Assembly (NCBI GenBank): GCA_937123825.1
Contig: CAKZKQ010000301.1
Coordinates: 1 to 48,525 of the forward strand
From: an uncultured Pseudomonadota bacterium
GTDB taxonomy: Bacteria > Myxococcota_A > Bradymonadia > Bradymonadales > GCA-2716585
Reading direction: 5' to 3'
Length of the DNA stretch: 48,525 nucleotides
The notes under the pieces were generated by a model, which was not told where the DNA came from, did no database searches, and saw nothing but the letters and a program-made list of their open reading frames with translations. Positions 42,591-48,525 of the stretch are shown here, piece by piece (positions within the stretch are counted from its first letter, which is position 1; every line of letters begins with the position of its first letter). A program made the position numbers and the translations under genes.

Positions 42591-43442
42591 ATGCCTTCAC
42601 ACCACACCGCACCCCGAACCTTCCCAACACGCGCCCTTCTACCCACCATCGCGCTGCTGATGTCCATGGCTCTATGGGGATGCGCTGGCGCGCCCGCACC
42701 CCAGCAAGACGCCAAACCGCAGGTCACCGACCTGTCCAACTCGGCCCCCGCCACTGCACAGCCCACCGACGAGGCGATCTTTGCCGACTTTGCCCTCCAA
42801 ATGTCCGCCGCCATCACGGCCCGCGCCCAGGACAAAGCCCACGACCCCATCTGGGACAACCCAGACCTGGAGCCGGACATCACCCGGGGCGATCTGCGCG
42901 GCGAGGTAGACGCCCCCGATGGGTTGTGGCCGCTGGACGAGGGTTGGACCCACGCGATGACCTATATGGAGTTGGGCGCTGTGCTGCCAGACTCCGGCGG
43001 TGTCAACATCAAGTTCGGTGTGGCCGTCTTTCCCGACGGCAGAGTGCGCTGGGGCGAGGTGAGGGTGAGCAAGAGCCGCGCAGATGAGAGCGTGGATGAG
43101 CGCAAGATTCCGGGGCTTGAGGCGCTGATCCGCGCCACCACCACGCGCATGCTCAGCGGCTGCGCGCTGGACCCGCTGCTGGGGGCCGACATGGCCGCCA
43201 TGCCCCCCAACCGCTTTACCGAGTCCTTCCCGCCCAAAGAAGAGATGTACGCCTCTTTTGCCAAACCCTGCGAGGACCTCCAGACACACCCAGTCGGACA
43301 ACCCTGGGCGCTGGGCTGGACCGAAGATCTGGTGGTCTTCATGGCCAAAGGCGATCAAGTCCTCGTGGTCGAGTCATGGATCGAGGGCACCGTGGAAGGC
43401 AAACCCACGCTGCGCGCCCTCTCCATTGAACCCATGCCCTGA
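42591..43442 (+). CDS. Lipoprotein of unknown function
   Basis: This 283-residue protein starts at ATG 42591. The hydrophobic signal RALLPTIALLMSMALWGC is followed by AGAPAPQQD, consistent with lipidation despite Trp at the -2 position. Residues ~90-170 include GEVDAPDGLWPLDEGWTHAM and GGVNIKFGVAVFPDGRVRWGE, a beta-rich segment. The C-terminal part has LGWTEDLVVFMAKGDQVLVVESWIEGT. I recognise no family. Upstream sequence offers only a weak GGAA box. The gene is convergent with another small lipoprotein gene, leaving an 18-base gap. Confidence 0.7.
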   Translation: MPSHHTAPRTFPTRALLPTIALLMSMALWGCAGAPAPQQDAKPQVTDLSNSAPATAQPTDEAIFADFALQMSAAITARAQDKAHDPIWDNPDLEPDITRGDLRGEVDAPDGLWPLDEGWTHAMTYMELGAVLPDSGGVNIKFGVAVFPDGRVRWGEVRVSKSRADESVDERKIPGLEALIRATTTRMLSGCALDPLLGADMAAMPPNRFTESFPPKEEMYASFAKPCEDLQTHPVGQPWALGWTEDLVVFMAKGDQVLVVESWIEGTVEGKPTLRALSIEPMP

Positions 43443-43460
43443 GCGCTCGCCGCTGCCCCA

Positions 43461-44201
43461 TCACTGCCAAAAGACAAAGCTGTCAAACGACCCCGTGCTG
43501 GGATCACAGAGCGCATACCGGGCTTTTCCACCAGGGTTCCCCAACACCCCCTGGTTCTCGGGCGCAAAAAGATCCTTGTGCCATAGCGCATAAGAGACCA
43601 ACCCCTTGCGCTCGGGCAGCTCCACCCCCACGCAAAAGTCCTCCGACCGCTCGTTTGCCGCCTCCAACGCCCCCTCGATCGCGTCCAGGCACGCCGCGCG
43701 CTCCGTCCACGCCGAGCGCATCAACGAAAACGGCACCACCTGAGGCCTGGTCGCCTTGTCCACCACCTTCGCGCCGCCAAGCACCCATTGACGGCTGCCC
43801 GGCATCACCCCCTGGGTCACAATGCCGCCTTCAAGCGTCTGAGCCTCGGGCAAATACCGGGTCAACTCCAGCGCGCCCTCCACCACCAACCCCTCTTCCC
43901 CAAGCCTCGCCCCCCAATGCGACATCCCGTCGATGTACACAGGCATCTTCTGCGGCCCCACCAACAACACCGCGCCGCCCTTGGCGTTTCGAGACTCGCC
44001 CGTCAACGCCACCTGCGGCACAAACCCCGTGGCCATCTTGCGCGGCTTCATCACCCCTCCCTCCACATGCTCCGGAACCCCATCACCACCGGTCTGCTTT
44101 GCCAATTGATCGCGCGCAGCAGACGGGGCTCGATCCGTCGAACACCCCGCGCCGACCCACACCGCCACCAACAGCGCCCCCAAACACATCCGACCCAACA
44201 T
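43461..44201 (-). CDS. Lipoprotein of unknown function
   Basis: The 246-residue product is assigned ATG 44201 because AAGGAGG lies 8 bases upstream; an ATG at 44249 would push the signal peptide inward. The signal MLGRMCLGALLVAVWVGAGC gives a lipidated Cys at residue 20. The mature region contains KGGAVLLVGPQKMPVYIDGM and EGALELTRYLPEAQTLEGGI, suggesting beta-rich structure, and ends in short aromatic strands (LWHKDLFAPEN, SFDSFVFWQ). No family is recognised. It is divergent from the AAA+ ATPase gene. Confidence 0.7.
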   Translation of the reverse strand: MLGRMCLGALLVAVWVGAGCSTDRAPSAARDQLAKQTGGDGVPEHVEGGVMKPRKMATGFVPQVALTGESRNAKGGAVLLVGPQKMPVYIDGMSHWGARLGEEGLVVEGALELTRYLPEAQTLEGGIVTQGVMPGSRQWVLGGAKVVDKATRPQVVPFSLMRSAWTERAACLDAIEGALEAANERSEDFCVGVELPERKGLVSYALWHKDLFAPENQGVLGNPGGKARYALCDPSTGSFDSFVFWQ

Positions 44202-44410
44202 CTGCCCAACCTCCTTCAAAACACGTCCACACATCTGCACAACCAACATCGCCCAAACGACCCAGACAACAAAAATGAACCTCGCTCACATTTCCCACAC
44301 CACACTCTTGCGCTGACCCTGAATTTAGATTAGGCTCTGGCAAAGGAAATCATTGTTAGCCCATCACACATTTCAACGTTGGCCTTTGCCACCCGCTTTG
44401 TCCTTGCACC

Positions 44411-46510
44411 ATGCCTCCACGCACACCCGCAACGGCACAATTTCTGGGAGACCGCTTGCTGGCGCATCGCTACGCCCAGGCGCGCATGGACCAGGTCAGG
44501 CTCTCGCTGGCCTGGAGCGTTCACACCGGCAAAGAGGGCTCCGAAGCGCTCAGAAGTGAGTTGGAAGACGTCCTGGAGCTCTGCCAGAGCATGCGGCTTG
44601 GCGTCCAAAATGAGCCCGCCGCGTTGCCCGAAGTCCATCTGACCGAGCGCTGCGGTCTGACCCCCACCGAGTTGGAGCTGCTCTGGCTCTTGATGACCCT
44701 CCAACTCCAGCCCGACAGCCGACTCTGGGCGGGTTTGCCGCCCGGGCTGCTCGGCGGCCAACTCACCGGCGCGCTCTGCCTCCAACTGCTCCCGCGCTCC
44801 ATGCGCACACAGTGGGACCCCAGCGCCGCCCCGCGCCTGGACGCTCAAGGCACGCTGCTCCACTTTGGACTGATCGAATCTTCGCTGGACGATCCACACC
44901 CCATGCAAGGGAATTGGCGCGTCACCCATCAAGCCATGGCCTTCTTGCAAGGCGAGCGGATTTTGAGCCCAGAACTGGGGCGCAGCGGGCGCTGGATTGT
45001 GCCGCAGGTCCGTCTTGGAGACATCGCCAGCCCCCAGGCCGACCTGGGCACCCTGGAGCGGACTCTGGGCGCGTACTGGCAACGTCACCACAACGCCGAT
45101 CAACCCGCGCCGTGGTTTGGCCACGCCGGTCTGGCCCAGCCGCAAGGTCTGGCGGTCGTGTTGCGCGGCCAGGAAGGCTCGGGGCGCCTCTTTGCCCTCA
45201 AAGCCATCGCCCAACAACACCACCGAAACCTGATCGAGGTCGATGGCGCCCTGCTGGCCACCGAGCCCCTCGAAACCCAGCGGCGCGCGCTGCAGCGGGC
45301 GTTTCAAGAGGCCGCGCTCTACGCAGAGCTGCTGGTGCTGCGCGACGCAGACCGCCTCATGGAACACGCCCCCTGGTTGCGCAGGCAAATCCAAGACCAC
45401 CGTGCCGCCGTGGCCTTGTGCATCGACGCGCTGACCGTGCTGCCGGCGCGCTTAAACCACATTGCGGTCCTGGAACAGACCTGGAAACCGGCCTCAAGCA
45501 CACAAGAGACCCTGTGGTGGCTCAACCTGCCGCAAGGCGACTGGCTCCTGGATGAGGCGCAAATGCAGCCGGTCACCGGCAAAACCACGCTCCTGCCCGT
45601 GCAGGTCCGCAACGCCAACCACCTCACCGCCTTGTGGACCGACAGCCACCAAAACCCCCAGGCGCTGGGCAGAGCCTTTCAAGACGCCACCACCGCACAA
45701 GTCGATCGCGGCAGCGACCCGCTGGCCGACGGGCAGATCCCTGCGGTGTCCATGGAAGACCTGATCGTCTCGGCGCCGCTGCGCGGCCAAATCGATGAGA
45801 TCGTGGCGGCCATCTCGCACCGGCGCCGGGTCTTTGAGGAGTGGGGGCTTAAAGACAAGCTCCGACGTGGTTTGGCCATCACCTGCCTCTTTGACGGCGA
45901 GCCTGGCACCGGCAAGACCCTCACCGCCGAGGTCCTTGCAGGTTCTTTGGGCCTGCGCCTGATGAAGGTCAACACCTCCCAGATCGTCGACAAGTACATC
46001 GGCGAGACCGAAAAAAACCTCACTCGGCTCTTTGAGCGCGTTCGCCCCGATGTGCACCTGCTGCTCTTTGACGAGGCCGACAGCCTCTTCTCCCGGCGAA
46101 CCCAGAAGATCGAGCGCTCCACCGACCGCTACTCAAACATGGACATCAACGTCCTGCTCCAACAAATCGAAAGTTTTGAGGGCATCGCGGTTCTGACGAC
46201 CAACTTAAAGAAGAGCATCGATCCGGCTTTTGAGCGCCGCATCACCTTCAAGGTCCACTTTGAACTGCCTGGCCCCGCTGAACGCGCTCGGATCTGGCAA
46301 CGGCTGGTGCCAACAAGGGCCTGCGACGATGTGGACTTTCAGTGGCTCTCTGAGATCGAAGTGTCGGGCGGAGAGATCAAGAACGCCGTGCTCAAGGCCG
46401 CCTATCGGGCGGCACGGCGAGGACAGCGACTGGACACAAGGACGCTCTACGAGGCGGCGGTCGCCGAGGCCCGCGTGGCAGGCCGCCTGGTGAGAGACGA
46501 CGGGGGGTAG
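44411..46510 (+). CDS. AAA+ ATPase with a degenerate first and a canonical second ATPase module
   Basis: This 699-residue protein has an N-terminal helical region (1-200). A first AAA-like module (~235-440) carries an eroded P-loop GQEGSGRLF (253-261), with Arg-Leu in place of Lys-Thr. A complete C-terminal AAA+ module (~450-690) has Walker A GEPGTGKT (496-503), pore-loop-like YIGETEKNL (529-537), Walker B LLLFDEAD (550-557), sensor-1 Asn598 and arginine fingers near 609-610 (AFERRI). This layout resembles AAA+ proteins encoded in extracellular contractile injection loci (Afp15-like) and other remodelling ATPases; no tail or sheath gene is visible here, so that assignment is tentative. The next gene begins 5 bases after its stop and encodes a peptidoglycan hydrolase, implying an operon. 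Confidence 0.85.
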   Translation: MPPRTPATAQFLGDRLLAHRYAQARMDQVRLSLAWSVHTGKEGSEALRSELEDVLELCQSMRLGVQNEPAALPEVHLTERCGLTPTELELLWLLMTLQLQPDSRLWAGLPPGLLGGQLTGALCLQLLPRSMRTQWDPSAAPRLDAQGTLLHFGLIESSLDDPHPMQGNWRVTHQAMAFLQGERILSPELGRSGRWIVPQVRLGDIASPQADLGTLERTLGAYWQRHHNADQPAPWFGHAGLAQPQGLAVVLRGQEGSGRLFALKAIAQQHHRNLIEVDGALLATEPLETQRRALQRAFQEAALYAELLVLRDADRLMEHAPWLRRQIQDHRAAVALCIDALTVLPARLNHIAVLEQTWKPASSTQETLWWLNLPQGDWLLDEAQMQPVTGKTTLLPVQVRNANHLTALWTDSHQNPQALGRAFQDATTAQVDRGSDPLADGQIPAVSMEDLIVSAPLRGQIDEIVAAISHRRRVFEEWGLKDKLRRGLAITCLFDGEPGTGKTLTAEVLAGSLGLRLMKVNTSQIVDKYIGETEKNLTRLFERVRPDVHLLLFDEADSLFSRRTQKIERSTDRYSNMDINVLLQQIESFEGIAVLTTNLKKSIDPAFERRITFKVHFELPGPAERARIWQRLVPTRACDDVDFQWLSEIEVSGGEIKNAVLKAAYRAARRGQRLDTRTLYEAAVAEARVAGRLVRDDGG

Positions 46511-46515
46511 GAGCG

Positions 46516-48429
46516 ATGGCCCAACAAGCCAAGTCCAAAGGAAAGACCAAATCCAACGGCGAGCGCCCCAAACCAAGGCCCAAGGCCGGCGTGGCGCTCT
46601 CGGATCAAGACCAGACGGTCTTGATGGCCATGAACCTCTACGCCGAGGCACGCGGAGAGTATAAAAAGCACGGCACCAAGCCACTCTACGCGGTGGCCCA
46701 GGTGGTGATGAACCGTGTGGCGTCAAGCGCCTGGGACGGCAACCCCGCAGACGTCATCACCCAGGCCAAACAGTTCTCTTGGACGCGTGGCACGTCGGAC
46801 CCCAACTACGCCGAGGCCTACGACCCGTCCGACGACGATGCCTGGCGCGCCTGCCTGAAGGTCGCCAAGGAGGCGTTGGCGGGCACCGCCACCAACCCGG
46901 TCGCTGGCGCGGACCACTACCACGCCGACTACACCACCGCCAGCTGGGTCGATGATGACAAGATCGTCGCCACGATCGGCAAACACATCTTCTACGACCT
47001 CAAAAACGACGACAACCAGGCCAGAGGGCTCGCCGATGGCCCCTCGGCCGGTGAGGGCGCGACCGGCAAGTGGACCACGGCCCCGGCCTTGACCCAGGTG
47101 CGCAGCGGCAAAGCCACGCTGCGCAAAGGCCACAAAGGCCAGTCCGTCAAAACCGTCCAGGGCCTGCTCAAGATCAGCGCCGACGGCGCCTTCGGCAAAG
47201 GCACCGCCAAAGAAGTCCAACAGTGGCGCGCCACCCACAACCTGCCCAAAGGCTCCGCCGTCGATCGCAAAATGCTGGCAGCGCTCGAAGGCACCGGCGG
47301 CAGTTGGAAAGATTACATCAAGGACGACCGCAAGGAAGGCGCTCCGCTGACCTTCCTGGGCCGCACGATCCACCCCCAGAACAAAAGCAACGCGCCCTCT
47401 GGCAAGCTCCCCACCCCCGTCAAACCGGTCACCAAGAAGCCCGTCCCGCCCAAAGAAAACGAAAAAACCACCTGGACCCAGTCCCCTTCGCTGGCCGACG
47501 TCCTGGCGGGCAAGGCGGTCATGGGGCGGTGGCACAGAGGCAAACCTGTCGCCGAGGTCCAAAAGATGCTCGGCATGAAGGCCGACGGCTACTTTGGGCT
47601 CGACACCATCGCCGAGGTCATCGTCTGGCGAAAACAACACTTCTTTCCGGGCAGCAACAAGGTCGACAGCGCCATGCTGAAGTACCTCCAGCACGACGCC
47701 AAGCTCTCAGCCGAGGCCGAGGCCGCCCGCTGGCAGGCCGCCCCCACCGAAGACGAGTTCAAAGCCGGGGGCGTGCTTCAGTGCGGGATGCAGGGCGAGT
47801 GCGTCAAAAAACTCCAGGTCGTCGTGGGCGCGCCCAGCACGGGCAAATACGATGAGAAGACTGTGGAGAAGGTCATCGCCTTTAAGCGCACCAACGGCTT
47901 CTACCCCGCCGACACCGTCACTTTTGAGGAGTTGACCCAGTTTGAGGCCATCTGGAGGGAGAACTCCAAGGTCAGCGTCAACGCCGCCGCACAAATGGCC
48001 GCGCTCCTCAACGCCGCGCGCGCCTCCGACGGCGTGAGGCCCGGAGGCAAGTGCTACAAAGCCGTCAAAGACTACATGATGAAGACCGGCTACGGGAAAA
48101 TGGCCGTCGGCAAGTGCCGCTCGATGATCCCCATGAAGTACCAGCACATGGCCCACCAGTTCCACGACTACATGCAGACCGAAGAAGGCCCCGAAAAGCT
48201 TGGCCTGAAGCAAATCCCCGCTACCACCCCCTTCGACGCCCCACCAGGCTCACTGGTCGTCGTCGCCGCAGGCTCCCCCGGCACCAGCCACCCCACCGCC
48301 GGAGACATCACCATCGCCGCCGGGGACGGCAAATTCTACAACGACGGCACCATGCGCTACCGAGGCAAAAAATCCTGGCCCCCCGCCAAAGGCGGCCTCC
48401 TGGGAGTATATGTCCCCGACATCGATTAA
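46516..48429 (+). CDS. SleB-type cell wall hydrolase with three peptidoglycan-binding-like repeats
   Basis: This 637-residue protein begins with a Lys-rich tail and a SleB/Hydrolase_2 domain (about residues 30-165): LYAEARGE with candidate catalytic Glu44, AVAQVVMNRVASSAW, AKQFSWT, and DHYHAD at 133-138. Three related modules follow at about 187-258, 317-388 and 403-475, each opening with WT-x-x-P or WQAAP and containing a peptidoglycan-binding-like core (GHKGQSVKTVQGLLKISADG, GKPVAEVQKMLGMKADGYFG, GECVKKLQVVVGAPSTGKY). A C-terminal ~145-residue domain has GGKCYKAVKDYMMKTGYG and PPGSLVVVAAGSPGTSHPTA, resembling NlpC/P60- or CHAP-like folds, though that is uncertain. There is no signal peptide, so export would need a dedicated route. 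It is translated just after the AAA+ ATPase (GGAG box). Confidence 0.85.
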   Translation: MAQQAKSKGKTKSNGERPKPRPKAGVALSDQDQTVLMAMNLYAEARGEYKKHGTKPLYAVAQVVMNRVASSAWDGNPADVITQAKQFSWTRGTSDPNYAEAYDPSDDDAWRACLKVAKEALAGTATNPVAGADHYHADYTTASWVDDDKIVATIGKHIFYDLKNDDNQARGLADGPSAGEGATGKWTTAPALTQVRSGKATLRKGHKGQSVKTVQGLLKISADGAFGKGTAKEVQQWRATHNLPKGSAVDRKMLAALEGTGGSWKDYIKDDRKEGAPLTFLGRTIHPQNKSNAPSGKLPTPVKPVTKKPVPPKENEKTTWTQSPSLADVLAGKAVMGRWHRGKPVAEVQKMLGMKADGYFGLDTIAEVIVWRKQHFFPGSNKVDSAMLKYLQHDAKLSAEAEAARWQAAPTEDEFKAGGVLQCGMQGECVKKLQVVVGAPSTGKYDEKTVEKVIAFKRTNGFYPADTVTFEELTQFEAIWRENSKVSVNAAAQMAALLNAARASDGVRPGGKCYKAVKDYMMKTGYGKMAVGKCRSMIPMKYQHMAHQFHDYMQTEEGPEKLGLKQIPATTPFDAPPGSLVVVAAGSPGTSHPTAGDITIAAGDGKFYNDGTMRYRGKKSWPPAKGGLLGVYVPDID

Positions 48430-48440
48430 AACGTTTGGGG

Positions 48441-48525
48441 CGGCCCTGATGGCGTCAGACACCACACGAGTCGCTCGCAATAGCGCTGCTATGGCTTCGC
48501 TCCCCGTGAGGCGTCTGACATCCAT
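48441..48525. repeat. Structured intergenic element, copy B (truncated by window end)
   Basis: Beginning 12 bases after the hydrolase stop, this segment aligns without gaps to the complement of 11622-11706 at about 75 per cent identity. The fold is preserved: GTCAGAC (48454-48460) pairs with GTCTGAC (48513-48519), ATGG (48449-48452) with CCAT (48522-48525), and ATAGC-GCT-GCTAT (48480-48492) forms the central hairpin. The right flank lies outside the window, so terminal repeats like those of copy A cannot be checked. Confidence 0.75.

Overview
The window is GC-rich, densely coded bacterial DNA. Its protein repertoire looks like a deltaproteobacterium in the broad sense, most likely Myxococcota (Bradymonadales-like). 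This is an inference from many predicted lipoproteins with MopE-type, thrombospondin-type-3 and EGF-like repeats, a membrane-anchored eukaryotic-type Ser/Thr kinase, acidic Asp/Glu/Pro/Ala linkers, and proteins with degenerate enzyme domains. I saw no rRNA, tRNA, CRISPR array, transposase or phage structural gene.

Layout. 0.1-5.5 kb: a condensation/acyltransferase-like protein, a MopE-repeat lipoprotein, a sterol desaturase/fatty-acid hydroxylase divergent from a TetR regulator with a duplicated palindromic operator between them, and trmB. 5.5-9.1 kb (minus strand): a coupled unit of Ser/Thr kinase, TPR membrane protein and calcium-repeat lipoprotein. 9.3-11.5 kb: yaeQ divergent from a MORN/YwqK-like repeat protein. 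11.7-18.7 kb (minus strand): a three-gene operon joined by two 4-base overlaps. It encodes a 1,550-residue fusion (aldehyde dehydrogenase, class III aminotransferase, GNAT acetyltransferase, degenerate aminotransferase), an Ntn-hydrolase/acyltransferase of the C45/AAT type, and a stand-alone class III aminotransferase. 19.2-20.9 kb: an ECF sigma factor fused to a catalytically degenerate F1-ATPase beta-like module. 21-25.7 kb: an HTH protein and two large lipoproteins. 25.7-27 kb: a DegT/LegC-type sugar aminotransferase. 27-31.7 kb: three lipoproteins, one with a DUF1349-like domain and one beta-helix protein. 31.9-42.2 kb: a surface-protein region with three tandem paralogues and a fourth on the other strand, around a 1,527-residue lipoprotein with ten EGF modules and beta-helix domains. 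Two near-identical sigma-54-type promoters lie here. 42.6-48.4 kb: two convergent lipoproteins, then an AAA+ ATPase gene followed 5 bases later by a SleB-type peptidoglycan hydrolase.

The strongest candidates for something undescribed are the sigma/F1-beta fusion at 19217-20872 and the four-domain enzyme at 14093-18745 with its operon. Next come the structured intergenic elements: a pair at 11579-11740 and 48441-48525 whose stems differ by compensatory changes, and a separate 151-base palindrome at 18943-19093 between the two fusion genes. Assignments rest on motif reading alone. No database search or structure prediction was run.
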